A program made the translations under genes and the position numbers. Positions 1 through 10,302 of a stretch of 64,000 nucleotides of DNA are shown here, piece after piece. Source of the stretch: Pseudomonas sp. B21-048 (lineage in GTDB: Bacteria > Pseudomonadota > Gammaproteobacteria > Pseudomonadales > Pseudomonadaceae); the NCBI RefSeq assembly GCF_024748615.1, contig NZ_CP087168.1, positions 2,046,001 to 2,110,000 of the forward strand, written 5' to 3'. The notes beneath the pieces are model-generated. The model was not told where the DNA came from and made no database searches. It saw only the letters and a list, made by a program, of their open reading frames with translations. Numbering within the stretch: the stretch's first letter is position 1; each line of letters starts with the position of its first letter.

Positions 1-2
1 AT

Positions 3-644
3 GGTTTGATCAAGGGGGATCCTGTTTGGCCGCCTCGCAAAGTGCTGACGGATTTCGACGTCGACAAGCTGCTGGTCTATGAAGTCCTCGATACGCTGAG
101 AAGCCTGATTCGTTATGGCGCGGCAGGCGTGCCGAGGACCAAGGTGCTGCAACAGTTGCAGCGCGGAAAGGATGAAACCGCGAACAGTGTGGGCCTGCGT
201 CTGGCATTGACTGCCTTGCTGTCCTGGAGCGAGCGCCTGCTCCTGGCCAAAAGCGACACTCGCCCGGTGCCGTCTGCTGCGGTCTGGCGCTTGGGCACGC
301 GATTGGGACGCAAGGCGTTTATCGGGCAGGTGCTGGGATGTGTGGTGATCACCCCGATCGTGGCGCTACTCAGCGGCACTGCCGTCTCGGGGGTTGTCAT
401 GCTGCTGCTGGGCATCGGGTTGTTGCTCAGTGCGACTCTGCGTCGGCTGCATGACATTGGCCGCGGGATTCCCACACTGCTGATTATTGCCTGTCTGACG
501 CCGGTTTTGCCGTTCCTGCCTCTGGTGTTGTTCGGCTTTTCCGGCGACAAGCTGCCTAACCGCTATGGTGTGCCGCCGGACAGCGTCGGAGAGGACTCGC
601 TGCCCGGTGGCTTGCAGACGACCCTGCGGCGGCTTAACGGCTAA
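3..644 (+). CDS. DUF805-type membrane protein, 5' end outside window
   Basis: The reading frame is open to the left edge; a TTG at position 6 is the first possible start seen but the true start is probably upstream. The visible 213 residues have a soluble N-terminal part and then, from about residue 95, a DUF805-like membrane part: RLGRKAFIGQVL, two or three hydrophobic segments and the family-typical RRLHDIGRG turn. Function is unknown. It runs convergently into hscC and the two stop codons overlap by 4 bases. In other bacteria hscC often lies near J-domain co-chaperone genes; whether the missing N-terminus is a J domain cannot be seen here. Confidence 0.6.
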   Translation, partial: GLIKGDPVWPPRKVLTDFDVDKLLVYEVLDTLRSLIRYGAAGVPRTKVLQQLQRGKDETANSVGLRLALTALLSWSERLLLAKSDTRPVPSAAVWRLGTRLGRKAFIGQVLGCVVITPIVALLSGTAVSGVVMLLLGIGLLLSATLRRLHDIGRGIPTLLIIACLTPVLPFLPLVLFGFSGDKLPNRYGVPPDSVGEDSLPGGLQTTLRRLNG

Positions 645-2332
645 AGGCGCAGTTGATCCAGCGCTTTATTGAGTTGAGACCGATGGCTGGCAATCTCCAC
701 CGATTGCTGGCCACCGAGCACGGCGGTAAAGGCATCCAGCCAACCGGCAATTTGTTCGCGCTCATCGCCCAGGCTTTGCGTCCACGCACGCTCCAGCCGT
801 GCCAGCAGGGTGCGGTTGGGCAGCGCGTCTCGTGGATGGATTTTCAGGGCGCTGAGCCGTTCATGGCTGTTTTGCCGTGATTGCGGGTCGAGCCCGGTGG
901 GGCTGCGATCAATGCTGTGGCTGTGGCGTTCGCCGCTGGCCAGCAGGGTCACGTCAACTTCAAGCAAGCCGTTGATGTCGTAGCTGAAGCGCACATCCAG
1001 GGCTTGTATCTGGTCGCCGGGTGTCACCGCGACGTCGAAGGCATCGATGAAAATATTGTCCCGCACCCACGGCCGTTCACCCTGATAGACCGCGATACGG
1101 ATTTGGTCTTGCTGCGGATGGGTGGTGTAAAAGCGTTGCACCCGAGAGGTAGGGATCACGGTGTTGCGTTCGATGATCGGCGAGAAGGCGCCGCTGACGT
1201 CTTCACCGCGATGGGTCGAGATGCCCAGAGTGTACGGGCAGACGTCGGTCAGGATCAGCTCCTCGATTGCGCTATCGCGGGCCTTGCACGCCGCCTGGGT
1301 GGCGGCGCCCAGTGCGACAATCGTGTCCGGGTCGAGATGGCGATAGGGCAGGCGCCCGAACAGTGTGGCGACCATCTGCTGCACGGCTGGCATCCGCGTA
1401 GCACCGCCGACCAGCACCAGACTGTCGAGGTCCCGGGGCTTGAGCCGTGCATCGCGCAGGGCTTGTTCGATGGGAGCGCGCAACCGGGCCAGCAGCGGTT
1501 CCCAGATTTTCAGCGCGGCGGCCTCATCCAGCGACCACTCGCGCAAGACGTCGGCGCCATTCCAGTTCAGATGCTGGGTGCCTTCACTGAGTTTGCATTT
1601 GAGTTGCTCCAGAGCATCCCCCAGGCTGGCCAACCCCTGGCCGTCGATCAGCTGTGGGGTGAGTTGCCAGTCTTTCAGGCAGGCCTGCAACAATGCTGCG
1701 GTGAAGTCTTCACCGCCTAGGAAGTTGTCGCCGGTGGAAGCGTGCACTTCAATCAGCGGCAGTGCGTATTCCAGGACCGTGACATCGAAGGTGCCGCCGC
1801 CCAAGTCGAAAATCAGCGTGCGCTCGAACTTCTGCTCGTGCAGCCCGTACGCCATGGCGGCGGCGGTCGGCTCGTTGATCAGCCGCGACACCGTCAAGCC
1901 CGCCAGCTCGGCGGCAAACAGCGTGCGTTTGCGTTGCTCGTCACTGAAGTAGGCCGGCACCGAAATCACCGCCTCATGCACCGGATGGCCCAACCAGGCT
2001 TCGGCATCCTGTTTGAGTGAACCGATTACCAGTGCTGACAGTTCTTCCGGGCTAAATTGCTGCCCGCCCAGTTCGAACTGTTTGTCGCTGCCCATAAAAC
2101 GCTTGAACGCCGCCACTGTGCGTTCTGGATGGGTGGTCAGACGGGCGCGAGCCGCATTGCCAACCAGAATGCTGTCGTCTTCATCGAGGCTGATCACTGA
2201 AGGGGTGAGGAAATCGCCTAGGGCGTTGGGAATCAACTGTGCGCGACCTTCCTGCCAAACGGCGATCAGGCTATTGGTGGTCCCAAGGTCGATACCCAGC
2301 AAGGCCGGGCGGGGGAGGGTTGCATCCTGCAT
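641..2332 (-). CDS. hscC: Hsp70-family chaperone HscC
   Basis: A 563-residue Hsp70 of the short HscC type (E. coli HscC is about 556 residues; DnaK is about 640). The ATPase domain is intact: phosphate-1 loop DLGTTNS (residues 15-21), phosphate-2 loop DLGGGTFDVTV (about 176) and adenosine motif LVGGATRMPAVQ (about 310). The substrate-binding part after residue 380 is present, but the C-terminal lid is short and the EEVD-like tail of DnaK is absent. HscC is a cytoplasmic specialised Hsp70 that works with J-domain partners. It is transcribed away from the five-PAS gene and overlaps the DUF805 gene at the stop codons. Confidence 0.93.
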   Translation of the reverse strand: MQDATLPRPALLGIDLGTTNSLIAVWQEGRAQLIPNALGDFLTPSVISLDEDDSILVGNAARARLTTHPERTVAAFKRFMGSDKQFELGGQQFSPEELSALVIGSLKQDAEAWLGHPVHEAVISVPAYFSDEQRKRTLFAAELAGLTVSRLINEPTAAAMAYGLHEQKFERTLIFDLGGGTFDVTVLEYALPLIEVHASTGDNFLGGEDFTAALLQACLKDWQLTPQLIDGQGLASLGDALEQLKCKLSEGTQHLNWNGADVLREWSLDEAAALKIWEPLLARLRAPIEQALRDARLKPRDLDSLVLVGGATRMPAVQQMVATLFGRLPYRHLDPDTIVALGAATQAACKARDSAIEELILTDVCPYTLGISTHRGEDVSGAFSPIIERNTVIPTSRVQRFYTTHPQQDQIRIAVYQGERPWVRDNIFIDAFDVAVTPGDQIQALDVRFSYDINGLLEVDVTLLASGERHSHSIDRSPTGLDPQSRQNSHERLSALKIHPRDALPNRTLLARLERAWTQSLGDEREQIAGWLDAFTAVLGGQQSVEIASHRSQLNKALDQLRL

Positions 2333-2445
2333 GGTTGATCTCTTTGAGGCGGTGCAAAAAACGCGACCCTACAGGTTGAGAGAAAAACTGGCAATTGGAG
2401 CGCCTGTTACGGAATATCTCCCGTGCGGTGCATCAGTGACCCCGA

Positions 2446-5400
2446 TTATTTGAGCAGTTTCTGAAACTCCTCCACCGGCAGTGGCCGGCTGTGCAAATAG
2501 CCCTGATACAAATGGCAGCCCAGCCCCTGCAAAAACTCCAGCTGCTCCAGGGTTTCCACCCCTTCGGCGATGACTTCCAGCTCCAGGCTGCGGGCCATGG
2601 CGACGATGGCACGAATGATTTCGGCATCGTTGGGGTCGGTGGTGGCGTCGCGGACGAACGACTGATCGATTTTCAGGGTGTCCACTGGCAGGCGTTTGAG
2701 GTAAGTCAGCGAGGAATAACCGGTGCCGAAATCGTCCATGGCAAAACTCACGCCGAGTTTTTTCAGGCGCCGCATTTTGCTGATGGTGTCGTCCAGGTTC
2801 TGGATGACGATGCCTTCGGTGATTTCCAGTTTCAGCAATGAGCAGGGCAGGCCATGGCTGCCGAGGCTGTGTTCGATGCGTTCGACAAAATCGTTTTGAC
2901 GGAATTGTCGTGGGCTGATGTTCACACACAAGCTGAAATTGAGCGGATCGATCAGGCCCTTGGCGATCAGGTGTTTGAAGGCCGCGCAGGCTTCGTCGAG
3001 GATCCACGTGCCGACTTCCAGAATCAGCCCGCTGTCTTCCAGCACCTTGATGAACTCGGTGGGCGATTGCGCGCCCAGCTGCGGATGGTGCCAGCGCACC
3101 AGGGCTTCGGCGCCGGTAATGCGGTTGTCGCGGGCGTCTACTTGCGGTTGGTATTGAACGCTGAACTCACCCCGGGAAAGGGCCAGACGCAGGTCGGTTT
3201 CCATGCGCAGGCGTTCGCTGGCGGCCTTCTGCATGGTGTTGTGATACATCTGCGTGGTGTTGCGGCCCGAGTCCTTGGCGCGGTAAAGGGCGATATCGGC
3301 GCGTTTGAGCAGGTCGGTCGGGGTCGAGCCGTGGTCGGGGATCAGCGCGATGCCGATGCTCGGCGTCACTTGCAGGCGCTGTCCGTCGAGGAACATCGGT
3401 TCGGACAGGAGTTCGCGCAAGGTGTCCGCCAATTCCCGGACCTGAGCGCTGACGTCGCTGCGCGAGCCTTCCAGACCACTGAGCAACACCACAAACTCGT
3501 CACCGCCCAGGCGCGCGACGGTGTCCTCCATGCGGACGCTGGCTTCGAGGCGCGCGGTGATGATCTTCAGCACCGTATCGCCTACCGGATGACCTAGGGA
3601 GTCGTTGATGTGCTTGAAGTGGTCGAGGTCGAGGAACATCAGCGCGCCGCGCAGGTTGTGGCGCTTGAGCAGGGCGATCTGCTGGCTCAGGCGATCCATC
3701 AACAGTGCGCGGTTGGGCAGGTTGGTCAGCGGGTCGTGGTAGGCCAAGTGACGGATCTGCGCTTCGGCATTTTTCAGCAAGCTGACGTCCCGCGCGGTCA
3801 GCAGCAGGCACGCGGTTTCGTTGAGGGTGATCGGCTCCACCGAGACTTCGACGGTCAGCAACTCACCGCGTTTGTTGCGCCCGAGCATTTCCTGATGGTG
3901 AACCCGGCCCTTGATCTGTAGTTCCGCCAACAAGGCGGAGCGTTGTTTCTCTTCGGCCCAGATGCCCACCTGATACACCGTGCGACCGACCACTTCATCA
4001 GCGCGGTAACCTGTCAGGCGACAGAAACCATCGTTAACTTCCAGGTAGCGCCCGGTGTCACGCTCGGTAATGGTGATGGCGTCGGGGCTTGAGTGGAAGG
4101 CCTTGGCGAACTTCTCCTCACTGGCCTTGAGCGCCGCTTCCGAGCGTTGCTGTTGGGTGATGTCGCGCAGGGTGGTGACGATGCAGGGCTGGTCGCCGAC
4201 GCTGATCTGCCGGCTCGAAATCACGCAAGTCAGGGATTGCCCGTCCTTGTGCTGAACGATGATTGCCACGTTGTTCAGGCCTTGCTCGCGGATGACCCGC
4301 TCGATTCGTTGCAGGCTTTTTGCCGAAGCGTCCCACAGGCCGATTTCGTCGGCGCTGCGGCCAATCACGTCGGTGGTGCTCCAGCCGAATGTCTGAGTGA
4401 AACTGGAGTTGATCTCGATGAAATGGCCGGTGTCCTGGCGCGTGACGCAAATCGGGTCCGGGCTGACCTGGAACAAGGTGGCGAATTTCTCTTCCGATGC
4501 CACCAGTTGCTGTTCGCGTTCCATCTGGTCAGTGATGTCCAGCAGTGTGCCGGCCATGCGCAGCGGGTTGCCGTGGTCGTCTCGATAAAGTCTGGCGCGG
4601 CTTTCCAGGTAGCGCGAACTGCCGTCCGCCAACTGCACGCGGTACGTCAGTTGATAATTGCCGGCCGGGCCTTCGCGCAAGCTGCGGTAGGCGTCGCGCA
4701 TGGTGTCGCGTTCTTCGCCGGGCACGCCTTCGAAAAACGCGTCGAAGGACTCATGGAAGGGTTTGGAGTCCAGCCCATGTAACTGGGCGGCCCGCGCCGA
4801 GCCGTAAAGCATGCCGCTGGGAATGTGCCAATCCCAGGTGCCGAGTTGCGCCGAGTCCAGAGCCAGGTCGAGGCGTTCCTGGCTGTCTTTGAGGGCGTGC
4901 TCGGCAATTTTGCGTTCGGTGGTGTCGAGGAACGTGCTCAGCAGATAAGGCTGGCCTTCGAGTTCGACCTTTTTCGCGCTGAGGATGCCGTCGTGAACCT
5001 GCCCGTTGCTGGCGCGAAACTGCACCTCCATGTTGATCAGCTCGCCTTTGGCCTTGGTAGCCTTAACCAGTTGCGTTCGTTGCTCCGGGTTGACCCAAAG
5101 ACCCAGCTCCAGCGTGGTTCGACCGATAGCGTCCTGCACCGGCCAGCCGAACAGGCTTTCGAAATACTGGTTGGCTTCGCTGATCAGCCCGTCTTCCTGA
5201 CGGGTCAGCAGCACCATGTTCGGGCACAGGTGAAACAGCGTGGCGAAGCGTTTTTCCGAGCTGCTCAGCGCCTGTTCGCGCTGGCGCTGATGGGTGATTT
5301 CACGAATGACCCCAATCATACGCGGTCGGCCGTTTTTGTCCGGCAGCAGGCTGCCGTTGATTTCCAGCCAGTGCAGACTGCCGTCGGGCCAGCGGATGCG

Positions 5401-5724
5401 GTGGTGCATCGCCTGTTCCAGCGGAGCGCCGGCGATCACTGCATTGAAGGCGCGAATGGCTTTCGCCCGATCCTCCTGAGGCAGCAGGTCGAGGTATTCC
5501 AGGTCTTCCGGCAACGGCTGCCGGGGATCGAAACCGAACAACGCCTGAGTACCCCGTGACCAACTGATTTGCCCCCGCTCGATGTCCCAATACCAGGCGC
5601 CTAGCCGAGCACCGTTAAGGGCCGCCAGCAACTGCGGGGCGCTTTCCCAGCTCTGCTCGGACCGTTTGGGGTCAAGTGCCTGAATGCGCGGCATCGGCGG
5701 CATACGTTCAACAGATTTGGGCAT
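2446..5724 (-). CDS. Five-PAS GGDEF/EAL cyclic-di-GMP protein
   Basis: 1092 residues with no membrane segment or signal peptide, so probably a cytoplasmic sensor. About five PAS/PAC repeats are seen (near residues 30-150, 155-275, 280-400, 410-520 and 530-650), several with a FATLFHLCPN/FATLFQVSPD-type start and an EITHQ/DITQQ-type PAC end. A diguanylate cyclase domain follows with an intact RLGGDEF signature and an RMED inhibitory-site motif five residues before GGDEF. The EAL domain has GAEALVRW, NISPRQF, EITEG, DDFGTGYSSL, KIDQSF and EGVETL, so the phosphodiesterase residues are also present. It may both make and degrade c-di-GMP; the net activity and the PAS ligands are unknown. It is monocistronic. 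Confidence 0.92.
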   Translation of the reverse strand: MPKSVERMPPMPRIQALDPKRSEQSWESAPQLLAALNGARLGAWYWDIERGQISWSRGTQALFGFDPRQPLPEDLEYLDLLPQEDRAKAIRAFNAVIAGAPLEQAMHHRIRWPDGSLHWLEINGSLLPDKNGRPRMIGVIREITHQRQREQALSSSEKRFATLFHLCPNMVLLTRQEDGLISEANQYFESLFGWPVQDAIGRTTLELGLWVNPEQRTQLVKATKAKGELINMEVQFRASNGQVHDGILSAKKVELEGQPYLLSTFLDTTERKIAEHALKDSQERLDLALDSAQLGTWDWHIPSGMLYGSARAAQLHGLDSKPFHESFDAFFEGVPGEERDTMRDAYRSLREGPAGNYQLTYRVQLADGSSRYLESRARLYRDDHGNPLRMAGTLLDITDQMEREQQLVASEEKFATLFQVSPDPICVTRQDTGHFIEINSSFTQTFGWSTTDVIGRSADEIGLWDASAKSLQRIERVIREQGLNNVAIIVQHKDGQSLTCVISSRQISVGDQPCIVTTLRDITQQQRSEAALKASEEKFAKAFHSSPDAITITERDTGRYLEVNDGFCRLTGYRADEVVGRTVYQVGIWAEEKQRSALLAELQIKGRVHHQEMLGRNKRGELLTVEVSVEPITLNETACLLLTARDVSLLKNAEAQIRHLAYHDPLTNLPNRALLMDRLSQQIALLKRHNLRGALMFLDLDHFKHINDSLGHPVGDTVLKIITARLEASVRMEDTVARLGGDEFVVLLSGLEGSRSDVSAQVRELADTLRELLSEPMFLDGQRLQVTPSIGIALIPDHGSTPTDLLKRADIALYRAKDSGRNTTQMYHNTMQKAASERLRMETDLRLALSRGEFSVQYQPQVDARDNRITGAEALVRWHHPQLGAQSPTEFIKVLEDSGLILEVGTWILDEACAAFKHLIAKGLIDPLNFSLCVNISPRQFRQNDFVERIEHSLGSHGLPCSLLKLEITEGIVIQNLDDTISKMRRLKKLGVSFAMDDFGTGYSSLTYLKRLPVDTLKIDQSFVRDATTDPNDAEIIRAIVAMARSLELEVIAEGVETLEQLEFLQGLGCHLYQGYLHSRPLPVEEFQKLLK

Positions 5725-5808
5725 GGATGACAGGCCTTGGGCTGAATTGGGCGTTAGGCACAGGGTTTTGGGGCTCTATAGGCGTAGCACAAAAAGAAGA
5801 AGCACAGC

Positions 5809-6699
5809 TTAGCCGCGAGTCCCTGGCTGATCGATTTGTGCATCCAGCAGAGCCATGAAGGCCCGTGCCGCGTTCGACAGCGTCCGTTCGGTGTGCAGGA
5901 TATAGCCTAGCTGGCGAGTGAGCTGTATGCCCGGCAAAGGTATGCGCGCCACTTGATCGTCCAGCATGGTGCGCGGCAAAACGCTCCAGGCCAGGCCGAT
6001 CGAGACCATCATCTTTATGGTTTCCAGATAGTTCGTGCTCATGGCGATGTTCGGCGTCAGGCCCTGGGCCTCGAACAGGCGCTGCACGATGTGGTGGGTA
6101 AAGGTGTTGCCGCCGGGGAAAACCGCGGGGTGCAGGGCAATGTCCGCCAGGCTGACCGGACCGTTAGCGATCAGCGAATGCTCCGGGGCGACCACGAAAT
6201 CCAGCGGGTCATCCCACACGGGCGTGGCCTTGACCAGTGCGTGGGGCTCCGGTGCAAGCGTGATTACCGCCAGTTCGGCGCGGCCATGGAGGATTTCTTC
6301 GTAAGCCACTTCCGAATCGAGGAACTGAATATCCAGCGCCACTTGTGGGTAGCGTCGGGTGAACTCCCTTAATAAGGGCGGCAAGCGGTGCAGGCCAATG
6401 TGATGACTGGTGGCCAATGTCAGACGACCGGAGACTTCGCCGGTCAGGTTGGTCAGGGCGCGGCGGGTGTCATCCAGTACATTGAGGATCTGATAGGCGC
6501 GTGGCAGTAGGGCGCGACCGGCTTCGGTCAAGCTGACTTCCCGGCCCAGTCGATCGAACAGCCGCACCTTCAATTGTTGCTCCAGGCCGGCGATGCGCTT
6601 GCTGATGGCGGGTTGCGTCAGGTGCAGCCGTTCGCCGGCGCCGGAGAAGCTTCCAGTCTCGGCAATCGCGATAAAAGCATTGAGGTTGGCGAGGTCCAT
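5809..6699 (-). CDS. LysR-family transcriptional regulator, divergent from leuC
   Basis: 296 residues. A LysR winged helix-turn-helix is at residues 1-60 (MDLANLNAFIAIAETGSFSG, then LTQPAISKRIAGLEQQL), followed by an effector-binding domain from about residue 90. The gene is divergent from leuC across a 159-bp gap holding a 15-bp perfect palindrome, the arrangement expected of a regulator that controls its neighbour. The effector cannot be read from sequence; control of leuC by this protein is inferred from position only. Confidence 0.9.
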   Translation of the reverse strand: MDLANLNAFIAIAETGSFSGAGERLHLTQPAISKRIAGLEQQLKVRLFDRLGREVSLTEAGRALLPRAYQILNVLDDTRRALTNLTGEVSGRLTLATSHHIGLHRLPPLLREFTRRYPQVALDIQFLDSEVAYEEILHGRAELAVITLAPEPHALVKATPVWDDPLDFVVAPEHSLIANGPVSLADIALHPAVFPGGNTFTHHIVQRLFEAQGLTPNIAMSTNYLETIKMMVSIGLAWSVLPRTMLDDQVARIPLPGIQLTRQLGYILHTERTLSNAARAFMALLDAQIDQPGTRG

Positions 6700-6727
6700 G
6701 ATGATGTCTCAGTTGTATTCCATGTGG

Positions 6728-6742
6728 TTATGCAAAGCATAA
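6728..6742. promoter_or_regulatory. Candidate LysR operator between the regulator and leuC
   Basis: The perfect inverted repeat TTATGC-AAA-GCATAA lies 29 bp upstream of the divergent LysR gene start and 117 bp upstream of leuC. Its AT-rich dyad form and position fit a LysR-type autoregulatory site. Binding is inferred. Confidence 0.5.
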
Positions 6743-6858
6743 AAAATATGAATTTGAGTTATTTAATGTAACCCCCTAGGATCGACCTCACAAGCCAAGG
6801 GGTTATTGAAAGTTTCAAAATCCGGGGCATAGAAACAAGCTGATGAGGAAACCGTCTG

Positions 6859-8277
6859 ATGGCCGGCAAAACGCTCTACGACAAGCTCTGGGATTCGCAT
6901 TTGGTCAAGCAGCGCGACGATGGCTCTGCGCTGATCTACATCGATCGTCACATCATCCACGAAGTGACCTCGCCGCAAGCCTTCGAAGGCCTGCGTCTGG
7001 CCGGGCGCAAGCCTTGGCGCATCGATGCCAACATCGCGACCCCGGACCACAACGTTCCGACAACTCCGGAGCGCAAGGGCGGTATCGAAGCGATTGTCGA
7101 CCAGGTCTCGCGTTTGCAGGTTCAGACCCTCGATGACAACTGTGACGAATACGGCATTGTCGAATTCAAGATGAATGATGTGCGCCAAGGCATCGTCCAC
7201 GTGATCGGCCCGGAGCAGGGCGCCACCTTGCCGGGCATGACCGTGGTCTGCGGCGACTCCCACACCTCGACCCACGGCGCGTTCGGTGCCCTGGCTCACG
7301 GTATCGGCACTTCCGAGGTCGAGCACGTGCTTGCCACTCAGTGCCTGGTCGCCAAGAAAATGAAGAACATGCGGGTGTCCGTCGAAGGCCAATTGCCGTT
7401 CGGCGTGACCGCCAAGGACATCGTCCTCGCAGTGATCGGCAAAATCGGCACCGCCGGCGGTAACGGCCACGCCATCGAGTTCGCCGGTAGCGCGATTCGC
7501 GACTTGTCCGTTGAAGGTCGCATGACCATTTGCAACATGGCGATCGAGGCCGGCGCTCGCGTAGGTCTGGTGGCCGCCGACGAAAAAACCGTGGCTTACG
7601 TCAAGGGCCGTCCATTTGCTCCGAAAGGCGCGGAATGGGACTTGGCTGTCGAAGCGTGGAAAGACCTGGTTTCCGACGCGGATGCCAAGTTCGACACCAT
7701 CGTTGAGCTCGATGCCACTCAGATCAAACCGCAAGTCAGCTGGGGCACCTCGCCCGAGATGGTCTTGGCTGTCGATCAGAACGTTCCCGATCCTGCGAAG
7801 GAAATGGACCTGGTCAAGCGTGGCTCCATCGAACGCGCCTTGAAATACATGGGTTTGACCGCCAATCAGGCGATCACCGACATTCAGCTGGACCGCGTAT
7901 TCATTGGCTCCTGCACCAACTCGCGGATCGAAGACCTGCGCGCCGCTGCCGTGATCGCCAAGGGTCGTAAAGTGGCTTCGACCATCAAGCAGGCCATCGT
8001 GGTGCCGGGTTCGGGGCTGGTGAAGGCTCAGGCCGAATCCGAAGGCCTGGACAAGATTTTCCTCGAGGCCGGTTTCGAATGGCGCGAGCCGGGTTGCTCC
8101 ATGTGCCTGGCGATGAACCCGGACCGTTTGGAGTCGGGCGAGCATTGCGCGTCGACCTCCAACCGTAACTTCGAAGGCCGTCAGGGCGCCGGTGGCCGTA
8201 CGCACCTCGTGAGCCCGGCCATGGCCGCCGCCGCCGCGGTGAACGGTCGTTTCGTCGACGTCCGTGAATTGATCTAA
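6859..8277 (+). CDS. leuC: 3-isopropylmalate dehydratase, large subunit
   Basis: 472 residues, full length. LeuC with LeuD isomerises 2-isopropylmalate to 3-isopropylmalate in leucine synthesis. The three cysteines that hold the [4Fe-4S] cluster are visible: C352 in [10 protein letters not shown], and C413 and C416 in GCSMCLAMN. The aconitase-family stretches [14 protein letters not shown] and [12 protein letters not shown] are also present. The ATG follows a GAGGAAA ribosome site. leuD starts 11 bp after its stop, so the two are co-transcribed. Confidence 0.98.
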   Translation: MAGKTLYDKLWDSHLVKQRDDGSALIYIDRHIIHEVTSPQAFEGLRLAGRKPWRIDANIATPDHNVPTTPERKGGIEAIVDQVSRLQVQTLDDNCDEYGIVEFKMNDVRQGIVHVIGPEQGATLPGMTVVCGDSHTSTHGAFGALAHGIGTSEVEHVLATQCLVAKKMKNMRVSVEGQLPFGVTAKDIVLAVIGKIGTAGGNGHAIEFAGSAIRDLSVEGRMTICNMAIEAGARVGLVAADEKTVAYVKGRPFAPKGAEWDLAVEAWKDLVSDADAKFDTIVELDATQIKPQVSWGTSPEMVLAVDQNVPDPAKEMDLVKRGSIERALKYMGLTANQAITDIQLDRVFIGSCTNSRIEDLRAAAVIAKGRKVASTIKQAIVVPGSGLVKAQAESEGLDKIFLEAGFEWREPGCSMCLAMNPDRLESGEHCASTSNRNFEGRQGAGGRTHLVSPAMAAAAAVNGRFVDVRELI

Positions 8278-8288
8278 AGGAGCGCAGC

Positions 8289-8933
8289 ATGAAAGCTTTT
8301 ACCCAGCACACTGGTCTTGTCGCGCCTTTGGATCGTGCCAACGTCGACACCGACCAGATCATTCCGAAGCAGTTCTTGAAGTCGATCAAGCGCACCGGCT
8401 TCGGCCCGAACCTGTTCGATGAGTGGCGTTACCTGGATGTCGGGCAACCGTATCAGGACAACTCCAAGCGCCCGTTGAACAAGGACTTCGTCCTCAACGC
8501 CGAACGTTATCAGGGCGCCAGCGTGTTGCTGGCCCGCGAGAACTTCGGTTGCGGCTCCAGCCGCGAACACGCGCCGTGGGCGCTGGAAGAGTACGGTTTC
8601 CGCACCATCATTGCGCCGAGCTATGCCGACATCTTCTTCAACAACAGCTTCAAGAACGGCTTGCTGCCGATCATCCTGAGCGACGCTGAAGTCGATGAGC
8701 TGTTCCAGCAGGTTGAGGCGACGCCGGGCTATCAGTTGCAGGTTGATCTGCAAGCCCAGACCGTGACCCGTCCGGATGGCAAGGTGTTGAGTTTTGAGAT
8801 TGACGCGTTCCGCAAGCACTGCCTGCTCAATGGCCTGGACGATATCGGCCTGACGTTGCAGGACCACGAGGCGATTGCCACGTTTGAAGCCAAGCATCGC
8901 GCAAGCCAGCCGTGGTTGTTTCGCGACGCGTGA
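8289..8933 (+). CDS. leuD: 3-isopropylmalate dehydratase, small subunit
   Basis: 214 residues, the swivel-domain partner of LeuC. Typical motifs are [18 protein letters not shown] near the N-terminus and [15 protein letters not shown] at about residue 80, the substrate-recognition loop. It has an AAGGAG ribosome site and sits 11 bp after leuC. The stretch that follows the stop codon, in the same frame, is the methyltransferase remnant described separately; leuB then starts 218 bp downstream. Confidence 0.98.
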   Translation: MKAFTQHTGLVAPLDRANVDTDQIIPKQFLKSIKRTGFGPNLFDEWRYLDVGQPYQDNSKRPLNKDFVLNAERYQGASVLLARENFGCGSSREHAPWALEEYGFRTIIAPSYADIFFNNSFKNGLLPIILSDAEVDELFQQVEATPGYQLQVDLQAQTVTRPDGKVLSFEIDAFRKHCLLNGLDDIGLTLQDHEAIATFEAKHRASQPWLFRDA

Positions 8934-8936
8934 ATT

Positions 8937-9089
8937 TGCGTAAGGCGTGATGGGGCTGAACTGGCGGGGCAGGGCGATGCCCGTGTGCTTGACCTCGGTT
9001 ATGGCGCCGGTCATGTTCGCGAGTATTTCGAGATTGAGGCCGATGGTTCGTTCAGCACAGATGTACTGGTGCTGTGGGCTGAGAAGTAA
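8937..9089 (+). pseudogene. Internally deleted SAM methyltransferase remnant between leuD and leuB
   Basis: Reading 8940-9089 in the frame that continues leuD gives about 50 codons. They contain a class I methyltransferase motif I (ARVLDLGYGAGHV, normally VLDLGCGAGHV), then at once a C-terminal tail (VREYFEIEADGSFSTDVL, then VLWAEK and a TAA stop). No start codon or ribosome site belongs to it. From memory, many Pseudomonas carry an intact class I methyltransferase of about 255 residues between leuD and leuB with these same two ends. Here the N-terminus and the middle (about 190 codons) are missing, with the junction at a shared HV/VREYF point. Confidence 0.75.
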
Positions 9090-9151
9090 ACGCCCGATAG
9101 ACTTTTTCCGGGAGTGCCCTTGGGCGCACCGACTGATGACATGAGGAAAGC

Positions 9152-10234
<1,083 letters not shown>

Positions 10235-10302
10235 TCTCTTTGGCCCGCTGCAACTTTCAACCTTGAAAGCAGCGGCCCACTTTTAAAGAAGGTGTAGTTG
10301 CG

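Noticed and set aside
6763..8205. 480-codon open frame opposite leuC
   Set aside because: Shadow of a high-GC3 gene: low-complexity His/Asp/Gly-rich translation, no ribosome site, no domain.
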